Position numbers and translations under genes: made by a program
Origin: Lithospermum erythrorhizon
Taxonomy: Eukaryota > Streptophyta > Magnoliopsida > Boraginales > Boraginaceae
Direction of reading: 5' to 3'
DNA length: 64,000 bases
Assembly: GCA_019722365.1 (NCBI GenBank)
Contig: JADFUC010000511.1
Coordinates: 868,001-932,000, forward strand
In this document: positions 12,201 to 24,906 of the stretch, piece by piece
How the letters are laid out: every line of letters starts with the position of its first letter
Numbering within the stretch: position 1 is the first letter of the stretch
The notes under the pieces: model-generated
Database searches by the model: none
Told to the model about the DNA's origin: nothing
Seen by the model: only the letters and a program-made list of their open reading frames with translations

Positions 12201-14535
12201 GATTTATCGATATGGATGAACATGAACCACATACGGATGAACATGTCAAATCTAATCATACCCTATCGCCTCCCGATCTCGACATCACCAAGCACTTCTA
12301 TTTCTTCCTCATAAACTGCCCTTCTGTTCTGAATGCCTAGAAAGAGGAAAAATAACCTTCCGACCCCCACCTACGAAGTTGGGGATCGTCTCCTCAAACT
12401 GGGATCACTTTACAAAATTTGGGGACCCCAAGGAGCCAAGTGTATTCATCAAGGGTCTGGATTAGTGCCGCCGACTAAAAGTTAAGGGCACCAGTAACTC
12501 CATAAGCATACGGGAACCTCGTTCGCTTTTCAAAGACTACTAAACAACAAACAAATCAAAAGACAATGAAGGATTTTAGTGGTGGTAAAGATTGCGATGG
12601 ATCCTCTATAATGAATGTTTGAAATCGCTAATGCCATTGATATCGAGTTACTTAGAACTTCTTTATCTAAGTTTTTTCTATATCCCTCGACGGATGAAAA
12701 GCCCATTCAACGGAAGCGGCTTCAAACAATTTGTTGAGTTTTAGAGCTCCGCTTTATTATTCTACCGGTAGAACAACCGTTAGTGATTGTTTTAAACTTT
12801 GTTGAAGCCTGAGAGAAAAAAGTCGAGAACATTTTTAAAGACCAGGTCGAGTTTGACAACGGATTGTTGGACTTCAAATCAAAACCCGAAAGTTATATGG
12901 CATCAATCGCCATTTTATCATTTATTAACCTGGGATCTTCAACAAAGAATTTTAAATTTTGTTTGCTGACATCGCCACAAGCGGCACACCGAAGACTGCC
13001 AGAAGCCGCCTCGGCCGGATCAAGTTGATAAGGAATGTTATAACCTGCTGACAATGCATCTGCTAATGATAAATCGATTGGATTATTTGAGATCGCTAAG
13101 AATGAGTGATGTCGTGTTGTCAAACCAGATTATATATTAGATGTTCTCAAGCGTAGTCATGTGAATTCATTGTTAAAGATGGATTGCTAAGAATCCGTCA
13201 AGATTAGGAACGCCAAGGAAAGTGGGGCGTCATCCCCCACAAGACTGAAAAGTTCCAGCAATTGTGGCTTGGCGAGAGAATAGATTACACAAAGGGGGTT
13301 TGTCTTGATGTCAAAAACCAAAAGGGAATTTGTATTATATTTGACTCTTGAATGTGCAATTAAGTATAGAAAGGTTTTGAAAGTCAGGTAAGGGAAGCAT
13401 TCTAGTTATGACTTGTATTTTTTCCTGCAAGGATCGGGGCCTCCTACTTGTCGATCAATATGCTCATTTAGTTAAGTTTGAATTGTTTTACGAGACACTT
13501 TGTCTTTTCTCGCTGAAGTAAGTATACCATATCTTCCACGTATTTTACTCAAGTCATGGGACTTATATGACAATAAAGCTATATCGATAGTGATATTGTT
13601 TTAACCAACATGGCTAATAGTAACAGAAGCAGTTTGAGAAGGTCGATCAGTCAGAATACTTGTCAAGCTTAGAGTTATTTTTTATCCAAGACAAAATTCA
13701 ATAAAAGCTTCCTTCTCATATGAATCAGAGTGTACTCGAGGATTTGGTTTACAGTCTCCCTAATTATGAATGACTATTAATCTAGATAAAGAGAGTTGGA
13801 GAGTTTGTTAGCTTTACTGATAAACATGGTTACATAGATAACGTTGATCCTCACCGCTCTTTCTTCTTCTTCTTCTTCTTCATCCATCGCTAATCCTAAG
13901 GAACTACTTAAAAGTCTTATGGACATGTTAAAGTTCACGATAATGATTCTGTTGAAACCAAAAGCGAGTTAGCTCGCTATTTGTCCCAAGCTACTGAGGA
14001 AGACGTTTGAATATTCATAATGGTGGATTTAAATTGCTATCCTATTTTGGTCCAAAATCGCGCGGACATTCTAGTCGCTCCAGCCATCGGGCCAAGCAAC
14101 AAGCCGCTTAAGATGCTGCAAAAGTCGTAGAATTTTTGAGTGATTTTGGGAAATTAAGCAGTTCAAGATCATGAGCTGTATGCTGTCAGAATCGTCGAGA
14201 GCAAATTAATAACGAACCATTTGATTTTAAGTAGTCTTCTTTGGTCATACGATCAATACCAAGTAATCGAGAAGGCATTACCATTACACTATATGGTTTA
14301 CGAATGTTAGCTATATAAAAGAAAATATTTCTAACTTAATTTGTTTATGCAACGTATCAATGCTACTATCTCGAAGCAATACTTATCAATGCTTAGATTG
14401 TTCATGTTACAAGGTATTTCTTGAACTATTTATTGTATTTTTTTGATATGTTTATTGATTAGATTTATATGATTGTCTCATATTTGTGTATTCTCATCAC
14501 GATTGTTTATTGCACCCACCCAACAACGTTGCTTG
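12201..14535. other. Decayed, GC-richer tract, probably transposon-derived
   Basis: G+C is higher than the flanks at 12.2-12.5 and 12.9-13.3 kb. Short protein-like plus-strand stretches occur near 12.62-12.9 kb (for example one containing KFFLYPSTDEKPIQRKRL), interrupted by stops. A 76-codon minus frame (13,123-12,893) has no family match I recognise. A (TTC)n run lies at 13,858-13,882. Likely mobile-element remains. I assign no function. Confidence 0.35.
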
Positions 14536-14539
14536 AGCA

Positions 14540-14960
14540 CGACTACTGACTTTTGTTCTTTGTATCTCGACTATTAGAATACTTGCTTTTTTTGTATTCG
14601 GACTATTAATACTTGTTCTGTTTTGTATCTGATTTGTTGTGACTTGCTCGTTATGTGTATTCGGATTATTAGTACTTGTTCTTTGTTTTGTATTCGACCA
14701 GCATTACTTGTTCTTGTTTTGTATTCGATTATTAGGACTCTTTCTGTTATGTAATAGACATATTAGTACTTGTTCTTGTTTTGTATTCGGATTATTAGGA
14801 CTCGTTTTGTTATGTATCTCGGATTATTAGTACTTGTTCTTGTTTATTCTGATTATTAGGACTGTCTTATTTTGTATCCGGATTATTATGACTGTTTTGT
14901 TTTGTATTCCATTATTCTCGCATTCTTGTTCAATGTTGTGATTCGACTATTCAGACGGTG
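14540..14960 (+). repeat. Diverged minisatellite, ~33-bp unit
   Basis: The motif TTGTATTCGGATTATTAG followed by TACTTGTTC or GACTCGTT recurs about ten to twelve times with a spacing of roughly 31-36 bases and many substitutions. The only frame through it (14,639-14,830) is a by-product, rich in Leu, Cys and Phe, and not a gene. Confidence 0.75.
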
Positions 14961-15885
14961 GTTCTAATTTTCTTTTGGACTATTCACCAAATCTTGTTTC
15001 ATTCCTTATTTTAATGTAGGCTAAATTTTGATGTAAATAATAGGATTAAAATGTATTTTAAAAATAGATTATTAAATAAATGTTAGCAAAGGACCACAGC
15101 CCAAAAAAAACTAAAATTTGAGGCCCACCTTCCAGGCCCGAACTGTATCAACTCAAACCGGATCGAACCTGTCGGAACCTGATTTACTGAACTTAATCGA
15201 ACCGAACTGCTGCTCCTCCTGACTTTAAGTTGCCTGTTCTATTTGTATTTTATCCAAACCAACCCAATCACCCGCTGGAAGTCCTAATGGAGCATAGTCA
15301 CATTTAGTTGTATTTGTTTTAATAACTTAAATATGAAAGCGGAAGTTCAATCATATATTATATAAAGCATACTCACCACATGCGTAATCATAACATCAAT
15401 TTTATTTCAACTTCTAAATATATTAATAAATTATCGAAATTCTCCTACCTGAGTAACAATCTGTGGACTCCTCAAGGGTATGTCAACAATATCAAATGCC
15501 TGGTTACACGCGACACGCTCACAATCCATCTAAGAAACATAATCCAGACCATCCTCCGCCCAACATCCGAAGGCTAACATGATCTTCAACTACACCCACT
15601 GACAACACCCCTACATTGTAACCTCCTAGTTCGACGAGCTCTGTGGGGTAGGGTCGCTGCACGGCCAGTCGAATAACAAAGTCTCGGCTCCTCTCGGACG
15701 CGGGGACTGAGGCCTCGAGTCCACAATGTGCAATTTAAATAATACAACGGCCTAATACAAATACTAGGTCGAAATAGGCACTGACATCGAGAGAAGTTCT
15801 CCTGGACAGTCCCCGAACTTCTCCTTAACCCTACCATTGATTAATTGAGACGGAAGATATGCAACTGGACCCATAACTCCATCAA
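14961..15885. other. Unidentified spacer with a GC-rich block
   Basis: The block at 15,590-15,840 is GC-rich (it contains CTCTCGGACGCGGGGACTG). It carries only an 83-codon minus frame with no recognised domain. The stretch at 15,130-15,240 has CCGGATCGAACC-type short repeats. Probably LTR-derived. Confidence 0.35.
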
Positions 15886-16378
15886 CAAATGTTGATCATA
15901 TCACTCAATTCAACTTCTCCCATTTTGTTAAAGAAGGACTAAGGGGTGGTACACAACAACATGCCATGTTCATATAAAAGCTAGCATTTACTGAATTAGA
16001 ACAATGATTTGAAGAGGCAAAATACACTTGAAGTTTTGGCTTTCGGGAGGATGAACGGAAAAGCGTTGTGGGGACAATTTGAGATATTTTATGTGATAAA
16101 TGATAAGAAAGTGTTGATAACACTAAAAATACTCATAAGTAGTATAACATTTTCGTTTTATGGGCTCTAGAAAATATTAATTGACGTTTAATGTGAAAAC
16201 GTCAGTTAATTATTGACCATTAATATTTTCACTTCTTGCGTTCAGCGTTCGTCTAGTAGCAAGGTTTCATGCTTTAGGAGCCGATTGTTATTTTTTTTAG
16301 TAGGAGGTTGTCGTGAGTGTAACAGTGAAAAAAAAAGTTTGACATTGTTGTTTGATGCTTTAATCAGTTAAAGGGAGA
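15886..16378. repeat. Long direct repeat, right copy (pairs with 5,195-5,735)
   Basis: Same ordered blocks as the left copy, including TGTTGATCA at the start, AAGAAAGTGTTGATAACAC, TTAGGAGCCGATTGTTA and GCTTTAATCAGTTAA at the end. Copies are separated by about 10.15 kb. Confidence 0.65.
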
Positions 16379-16554
16379 ATGGTTATTAAAAATCTAATAA
16401 ATTTGTTCTTTAAGATATAAAATACCATACCGAAATATGTTATCGAGTATCCTTAAAATACAATATACGACACCGAAATATGTCACCGGAAAGATTTAAG
16501 ATACGTGATACCACAAATGATGTAAATTTATAATTCAATAACATAAGAATTAAG

Positions 16555-16593
<39 letters not shown>

Positions 16594-17000
16594 ATTTGGC
16601 CCCTAAGAACTTAAAAATAACTAAACAAGCCTATAAGAATTTAAAAATTACAAAATAAATCCTTTAAGAATCTTAATAGAACAATTTCTTAATAGCACCA
16701 TAACTTTTTACGTTTGTGATGTCGGTACTAAGAGAGGTAAAAGATTGATATTGAGTAATATTTTAACAACACACATACTTGTAACTTGTCTATCACACTT
16801 AACATTATTACTTGGCAAAAGGCTATAAAATATAATTATTAGGTCAATTATTTCACCATTCCATTTATTGATCATTGTACTCCACTTATTATAGTGTAAA
16901 AGTGGTTCTAAAATAACAAAGACTTCATTGTATTGTGTTGTAGGTACAAACTTTGGAGCACAAGATCGAGAAGATACAAAAAGGGGGTCGTGTTCCCTTG
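16379..17000. other. AT-rich spacer with a long (TA)n microsatellite
   Basis: An uninterrupted AT dinucleotide run spans about 16,559-16,591. A 99-codon minus frame (17,007-16,708) has no recognised domain and no supporting context. Confidence 0.5.
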
Positions 17001-17760
17001 TGTCCATATATGTGTTTTTTCCTTTTTATTATTATCATATTAGAATAAAATTATCGCTTATTATCAAAAAAAGAAAAATCAATCAAGACGTGTGAAAGTT
17101 ATGCCAGAAAGGAACCTAGCAAGGAATATATAGTATAAGATAGATTATGTCAGAAGTATTTAATGAAGATCAAGATTGGAGTAAATCTAAGGGAGACTGT
17201 CTTCTAGCCGTTGAATATAACATGAAAACTACAAAGGTGCAATTAAGTGAAGATTGAATGGTTATAAGGAGAAATCATTATGTGATTGCTTGCCCGACGA
17301 ATCAAAGAGCTGCAATGGAATTTCCAAGCTAGTTGGAATGATTATAACTAGCCATTGAAGATCAAGGAATAAAAGCAATCAAGAATTGATGATCGACCGT
17401 GAAAGATCAAGGGAGGCTTAATATAGTCGTTGGAGGATGACATATAAATAGATAGCTAGGTTGTATCTAGTTTATATTATTCATAAATTATATTGTTTTA
17501 TATATGTTAAGATAGAAAAAGAAAGAGAGTTCATTGTATTCAAGCAAAATGTTATCTTATACGTTTCTACCTTGCATATTTATGAGAAAATACTTATGTA
17601 TATAATCTTAGATCTTACGGTTAGTCCCAGACTTTGGTAGGAAAATTCGGGCACAATTAATGAGTCTTTACTTTAATTTTCTTATATTTCGTCAATTATT
17701 AAGACAACGTGTGACAGTGAATTGTGAATTACGAATTGTTTCCCTCGAGTCGTCGACCAA
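17001..17760 (+). mobile_element. LTR- or leader-like segment with a TATA-type element, unidentified
   Basis: The sequence runs from purine-rich DNA with repeated GAAGATCAAG-like words to TATAAATAGATAGC (near 17,443), then a long AT run and AGAGAGTTCATTGTATTCAAGC. That layout resembles an LTR with promoter and R region. I found no paired copy in the window, so the call is weak. Confidence 0.25.
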
Positions 17761-19225
17761 AGAAATGGAAATATACGTGTTGACTCTGAAACTAAGGCCT
17801 AAAATTACTTTATTAAACTTGAAGACCTAAACTACTTTATTAAACTTGAAGACTTGCCATAAATTCAACTTAATAGATCGATTCTATCTCACTTATTACT
17901 ACGTATATATTTCTCCAATTCTCCTGATCCATTTTCCATTAAACCATTGTATAATGGTTGACATTTGATAATTTTACTGTAACAAGCTTGCGTGTTGACT
18001 ATACCCGCATATACATGTAATACAAAATGGCTTGACGTTTGAGGTCTTGTAGTTTACAAATTTTAAAAAATCCAATAATCAGAAAACATCTATTATAGAT
18101 CCAATTCAAACTACGTCCAAACAATAATGTATTTGGTTAATAAGTGTGAAGTATAATAACACATTGATTGTTAAGTTTAAACTTTAAAAAACGATTATTA
18201 AATAATTTTCTTGTTTAGTAGAGCTTGTTGTACTATAACTCCAGTATGTTGTTGGAAATTTGTATATAATTGTTGCAATATAGTTCCCAACCTAATTATA
18301 TTGTTAAATATAGATGAAAAAAGAGTCATTGAATGATATTTTTTGGATAAACTTAAAAAAATAAAGTACCAACCATTTAAGCGTCTATGCATGATTGGCA
18401 GTGTACTCTCTGCTCACAACTTAATTCCTCGTTAATTCCTTTTGTTTTATCCACCATTTTTCTAACAAAACCAATATTAATTTTCCTGTATTTCATGGAA
18501 AAAAAAAGAGTATTCAGAAATTCAATGCAAATAGGAACGTATGCGAACAAGAAGTCAAGCGTTTACGGTTTACCTCTGGACTCTGGTCCTCTGCTATTGT
18601 TTCACTTTCAGAGTGGGCTGAAAATGAAAGACAAAAGAGAAGATGTAAACGGACTACTAATCCTACTAAAAGCCTAGCCCATTATATATGGGCTTTCAAG
18701 TTTAATGACCTTGAATCCCTCATACCTATTAATTTTAATTTTAAATACTAAATTACCATACTCTCTAAAAACTAGGTAAAAATATAATTTCATGATAAGA
18801 ATACTAATACTAATATTAGACTTAATTTTCTTCACATATGTCCTATTAAACTAATACTTCATATTAATTATCAAATTTTCTTCATAAACATAAAAAGAAT
18901 AATATTAAACTAATATTAATCATCGGACTCTCTTCATATATGTACTAGATACTATTTTTAAAATATATTCATTAATAATATTCATCTAATATTAATTATC
19001 GGACTCCCTGTACTACATACTACTACTTTGTAATATACTCATTAATAATATTCATTTTAGTCCTTGGGCTCCTCATGCATGCATGTTGAACAATACTCCG
19101 TAATACTCATTGAATAAATATTACACACTACTCCTTTTTCTTTCTTTTCTATTATGAGTATTTTTTTGTATTACCTCACTTTAATGTATGCTACTTATTA
19201 TTATTAGTCATTGACAGCAAGAGAC
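17761..19225. repeat. Intergenic AT-rich DNA with a diverged ~75-bp tandem repeat
   Basis: Between about 18,795 and 19,060, a block made of 'TAATATTAAT(C/T)ATCGGACTC', 'TTCATATATGT' and 'ATTAATAATATTCAT' recurs three to four times. The rest holds no gene that I can support. A 96-codon plus frame at 18,387-18,677 has no recognised domain. Confidence 0.4.
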
Positions 19226-19229
19226 CATA

Positions 19230-19805
19230 TTGTCAGCCGATTGATAATTATTAAAACTTTCATGTCACACCACAAAAACTCAATCAACCACAATAAAATT
19301 ATATTTATCGGCACTACCACAATTCCCCACCTAAGGTCACACTCTTCTGAGTATTTGAATTATTGACATTATCAATATGACCCTTGCGGGATGAGCATCA
19401 TTATGTTTGTCATAAAGTTTCCATATGAAATTTGCAGTTATTATTCGACAGATGATTAAGTACATGGTATGATGAAGCTGAGACATATTTCTTGGCGATT
19501 TAATAATCAAACAAATGAGGGACAATTCATAGAATTTAATTACGTAATAATAAGAGGTGGATTATCTTTTTCTTTAGAGTTTGGATTATCTTTCACGTTA
19601 TGTGTGAGACAAGCCGTCGCACATTTTGCTATACCCATTGGCAGAAGGATAAGTATTTACTTTTAAATTAATTTATAAATTAAAATAATATGCATGTTAA
19701 GATATGGTTGAGGTAAAATAGAATATCAAATGAAGTGTAACTTAAGATGAAGACGTACGCTTTAGTAATGTTCAACTATGGGAAAAAGTAAGGTTCCAAG
19801 TGACC
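19230..19805. repeat. Dispersed repeat, copy 1 (pairs with 27,560-28,110)
   Basis: Ordered shared blocks: CATCATTATGTTTGTCATAA, AGACATATT(T/C)CTTG, GGTGGATTATCTTTTTCTTT, ATAATATGCATGTTAAGAT and TAGTAATGTTCAACTATGGG. The two copies are collinear and about 8.3 kb apart. No coding frame is conserved between them. Confidence 0.7.
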
Positions 19806-20600
19806 TAAACCCCACTTTAGAGTTTCGAAGGTGACAATTGTTGTTTGACGATGGTGGGGATTTATAGTTTTAGTCATACTTGCACATTAGTACAAGACAT
19901 ATATTTTATCAAGCTAAATTTATATCACATCAATCGTAGCATTCAAATATAACACTTCGATACATGGTATGACCCTTAGACGAAAATACCTAAACTTATT
20001 CTGCCTAACTATTACGTTAATATTTTTCCGTTAATTCCGACTCTCCATGGCTCATCTTTTAATTAGTTATTACATTTTAACAATAATTAAATCCATAGGT
20101 CCATCTTTGCTAAAACTATACCGGACGCATTTCTAAAATACAAGTCATATCAATATAAATCTTACAATTCATCAATAATATATCAAAAAAATATTATACA
20201 TGAATAAAGTAATATTCAAATTGTTTTACACATGTATAAGATGGATTTAGTAAATCTAAAAAGTAATATTCATCAATCTAATTATATACCACTATTTACT
20301 CATATATCAAATAATATAAACAATCGCTTATTTAAAATTTAACCTAAATTTTATTATGTCATTATATAAGTATTTAATTATCAAATATTTTACTATATCT
20401 AAATTCAAATATTTTCGAAATTATATTTATTTCCAATCCAATTATTTTTCGCTTAACATACATTAAACTAATTTAATTTAATCGAATATTTAATTGTAAT
20501 AAATTAATTGAATAATTAGTCCCGGTAGATGAAATTAATTTCAAATCAATTTAATCGATTCAACATCTTAACCATTTAAAGTTCAACCAACGATAAACGG
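19806..20600. other. AT-rich spacer
   Basis: Runs of TTAATTTAATCG-type sequence. No frame of note and no recognised repeat boundary. Confidence 0.4.
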
Positions 20601-23050
20601 GCTTGAGCCGAACTAGAACGACATTATAACTCAGATTCAAGACATCACACTGTATGGGATTTACAGATATCACACGCTTCCACCTGTGTGAATTTAATTT
20701 TTGTTTTCTCGAATCAATTAAATACTCTTAGATACAATACCAATTAGAAAATTATTTTAATATTACAATATATTAATTTCGAAACCGACTCAACTATTAA
20801 TCATGTTTAATTGGTATTCATGCATAAACTAGCTTAAAGATTACACAGGCTCAGAATCCATTCACCAAGTCACCGGTGTTGTGATCATCATCAACCCCGA
20901 ACACCGTAGTCAATGTCGGGATGGACGACAACCTAAAGAACTTAATTCATAATAACATAATAATATACTTCAATCCACATCGGTGAACTAGTAATACAAT
21001 GCTAAATATCATCCAAACATAATCATCATACCTCAAAACCTCAATAATAAACCAAAATACCCAAAATAATAATCTCATAAGTCTCTACACAATATTATAT
21101 CAACCTCTCAAACTTATATATACATATATACATACAATGTGATCAAAATACATAATTTCGATAAAATGCTACAAAATATGAGGATCGTTGTTAAGATCGC
21201 TTAGATATCCTAGACAATCGAACCGCATTCTAAGATGAGATATCACCGCTTCATCACAAAAAGATGACGCCTCACGAACTTTTCCTTAACTACAAAATTT
21301 ATGGGGGTCCTTAATAACGGGTAGGTGAGCTAAATGCTCAATGAATATTTATATAATGAAACAGACTAGGGTACACATATATATGTAATGTAAACATATA
21401 TGTCTCAACAATTAATAATCCATCTCAAATAATCAATAATCTGATAATTCAATCATACCTAGATAATCCAACAAATAAACCATCACACACACAATCAATA
21501 ACACCCAAGAGATAGCACCTCATCAATACCCCCATCTCGCCCCCTACTAGAGTCTACACCACCCCTAATAGAGGAAAAATAACGCCATTCGTTGCCTCTC
21601 TACACCCCACACGCAAACTAGCACCACAAAATACAACTCTCCCCGCTACCTCTACACCAAGCGTGACGAAATACACCACACACTGCAGGTGAGGGACTCA
21701 ACTAACCGAATAAAGCCCACAACAAAATCATATCAACAAATCCTCATATCATCATATTCCACAACTCAAATATCACAACTGAAAAGATATCACCATATTA
21801 ACGTAGTTCTCAATAATATCACATAGCACATATATAACTCATGTAAGAAATTATACAACTTATATACGCAGACGATATATATGACACGTTATAAAATAAT
21901 GTGATAGGCAATGCTCACCTTACGCCAAACCAATATCAACTTTACTACCCGGAGGCTACCACCGATAATATTCCGCATCTAAAGAATATAATAATAACAA
22001 TTATTTTTATTGTAATAACTTTAACTACCAACAACTACTAATCTCAGCTACTTTTTTATCTTAAGCAAAGGTATTAATATTTTACTTATATACTACTATA
22101 AATTTCCTTTTTATCTTTTTTGTCTCTAGATCCAATTATATTAGTTATATCAAGTTATAAATTAAATACTACTATCCAACTTCTATTACATAATTAAATT
22201 AGGGATCAACATATGACTTATCATTTAGTTCACATGATCTTTTTATGCAAACAATCCCTCTCACTTACTCTCAACAACAAGAATGAAATTTGATACTTTG
22301 TAGTCCCATAATCAACCTACTTAAAGTTTAAACTGTAAATATATATAAATAGTAACCTCTAAAGGTCATTAGTGAACGAATCTAACTAATTAAAGTAATC
22401 CTCACATAATTAAACTAGTTTATATAACTCTAAAACTAATATGGGCTTATACCTTTTCTTCAAAACTTGTTAGGAACTTTTGAGCAATGACATGAGAGGA
22501 GAAAATAATCACTAAACGGTAGAAGAATTTTGGGAGAAACGAGGGAGAGTATTTCATATTTATTTAGAAGGAAGAAGAAGTGTTTTTATGTGGATAAGAA
22601 TGAAAAATTTTCTTTTTTATTAATTAAGGTAACTTAGCCCCTCACAAACTGTAAAGTTAAAACATCTAGAATTTCCCGAGGCGTAATTTGAAAGCATGAT
22701 TTCTTTACTTCTAATTCTAGATTTAGGTACATCCCTATTTGTTCAAATTTATTTTAAGTAGGCAATATTCAATTATTATTATTTTTAAAAATTGATTTAT
22801 TTCTAATTCCTAACAAGCTATCTCTAGTGATAATTGGGCTTTACTCTATCTCTGTTCATCATAAATCCCCTAATGCCTAGGTATCCTAATAATGAATATT
22901 ACTACATAATCAACGTATATAACAATCTAAACTTAAATGAGTAAACGTTGTACAATCTAATTGTTCATTAACGGGCACTATTTCAAACATCTCATGGGTT
23001 TCTAACACAAGTGACCAAATCAGAATGCAAGAAGAATTTTCTTATTATTT
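20601..23050. mobile_element. LTR-like unit, probably antisense, degraded
   Basis: It contains ATCACACTGTATGGGATT and CCCGAACACC words near 20,650-20,920. A CA-rich, G-poor strand follows from 20.95 to 21.9 kb, then AACGGGTAGGTGAGCTAAATG (near 21,317). The same layout (AACGGGTATGGGTCACAAGC) occurs in the inserted block at 24.28-26.94 kb. This strand asymmetry is usual for plant LTRs read in antisense. No pol genes. Confidence 0.35.
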
Positions 23051-24280
23051 ATGATGTGGTACAAATCCTTTTCAGGGAAAATTCTCAATGTGTATGTGTT
23101 TTATCAAATCTAAGAGAAAATTTAATCGGCCCAAACTATCATCCCTAAGCTTAGACATGTCCGCTCGGTCATTGAGAGCTCGATTTGAGCTTCTTGAACT
23201 CTGCACTCTATTTGATCTCGACTTGACCTCATTTGATTTGATTTGGATGTAAGCCTCTCTGATACGAGTCAACTTGATTTGACTTGAACTTATCTTTGAC
23301 TCGATTTGATTCGATTGATGGGGAAGCCTATGAGCCGGATGTATGTCCCTCGGTCTCACGTGATTCTCTCGAGACCGCATCTCAGATACGTCCAGTGAGC
23401 GTATTCTGCTAAGCAAGGTCAGACACTGATCTGGTCTTAGACTCGATTCCGGTCTACTCAGACTGATGGATTCCTCACAATGGACGGGACTCAGAGTCGA
23501 TAAACGCTTCCTTCAAGAGGGACTGGGATCGAGTTCACCAGGGCGGGTCTTGGTGGCTCGAGAGGCCTCTCCTGTGGGACCCATTGTTTAGGATGTAACC
23601 CCGAGCCTGTCGTAGACGGAAGGATATTTGCTCACATGACTTGCATGGTGATTGGGCCCTCACTTAGGGACCTCCCCTAACGATTTCGCCTCACTTAGCT
23701 TTTAAGCTATGAAGTTACCACTTCAAGCTTCTACTATAGCGGTCTTAGCGAAATATTGTCAGTAGGGCATTTACGATTGCATGTGAAACGCTCCAACCTC
23801 ATGATGATACCGATCAACTGTAATGCGGGTCTACACCAGAAACCAGAACTGCCTATAACGAAAGCCTCGCTTATTCCTATATCCGAATTTGATTAATCAA
23901 ACCCCTCAAATTTATCAAAATTCAAGTTTATGAATAATCGTGGGCTACGTGAAGCATCCCATTCAAGCTGCCTGGTGAACCATTCACGATTCTCACGATT
24001 TGCTTCAAACTTGAAGAATTATTCGCTTGTTAACCCTTGATTTTAGGGCGCCTATTTTGCCAATTGCAAGCCTACCACCACGCAGGTGTTTACCGGCGAT
24101 CTAAATATTTAACTTGGGGAGAAATCTAGTAGAACGCTCTCTAGATTTTCTGTGTGTCAGGTATTTTCCGAGAGCGAATGCGGGACTCCTAATTTCGGTT
24201 TTAAGTGGGGGATATAGGTTTTTTGAGCCTCAAATGCCAGCTCGACAATGATTGATTTCAGTGGGATTTAACGGCACTCC
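23051..24280. mobile_element. LTR-like repeat 'family A', copy 2, left part
   Basis: Collinear with about 7.95-9.23 kb. It shares the GATTTGATTTG-rich stretch, CAAGTTTATGAATAATCG, GCTTCAAACTT and 'AGGTTT...GCCTCAAA(C/T)GCC'. Homology stops near 24,280 and resumes at about 26,936, so this copy is interrupted. Confidence 0.55.
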
Positions 24281-24802
24281 GCCTAAGCCTACCGGCCTCG
24301 AAAATAGAATATTATAATCCGAACACGGATCAAACCGATGTACCCACCAAATTAAAACTACCTGCTTTCATCCAAAAATTTGATTACAATTAATATTCCC
24401 AAAATAATCACAGCTTTTAAATTTTACAATCCATCAAAATATATATCTAACCAACCAACACCATATATATACAACATATCCAAATAAACAAGAATGCCGG
24501 TACAAAAGTAGTAGTAAACAGATTCAAAATAAATGACAACCCGCCTCATGCTTAAAAGCTGAAAGAAAGTACAACAATCAAAATCGGTTGACAACACATC
24601 AAAATGAGATCAGAGATCCCTAACCACCCGACGCCACCTAGCTGAACAAAAATCCTCCCAATGCCTCTCACACCGCCAACCCGACAACGAAATGCCTGTT
24701 TAAAACGGGTATGGGTCACAAGCCTTAGTGAACACTCCTAACAATGGGGTGAACTTACCATACGGATGAGACACAACATTATAATAGTCAAATATGAATA
24801 GA

Positions 24803-24866
<64 letters not shown>

Positions 24867-24870
24867 GCAG

Positions 24871-24906
<36 letters not shown>

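Noticed and set aside
15586..15837. 83-codon minus frame in GC-rich DNA
   Set aside because: High G+C makes long chance frames likely. No recognised motif.
16708..17007. 99-codon minus frame
   Set aside because: No domain, no codon or context support, AT-rich spacer.
23072..23416. 114-codon minus frame rich in Ser, Arg and Lys
   Set aside because: It lies in the low-complexity GATTTGATTTG part of an LTR-like repeat. The related copy at 8 kb has different stops and no conserved protein.
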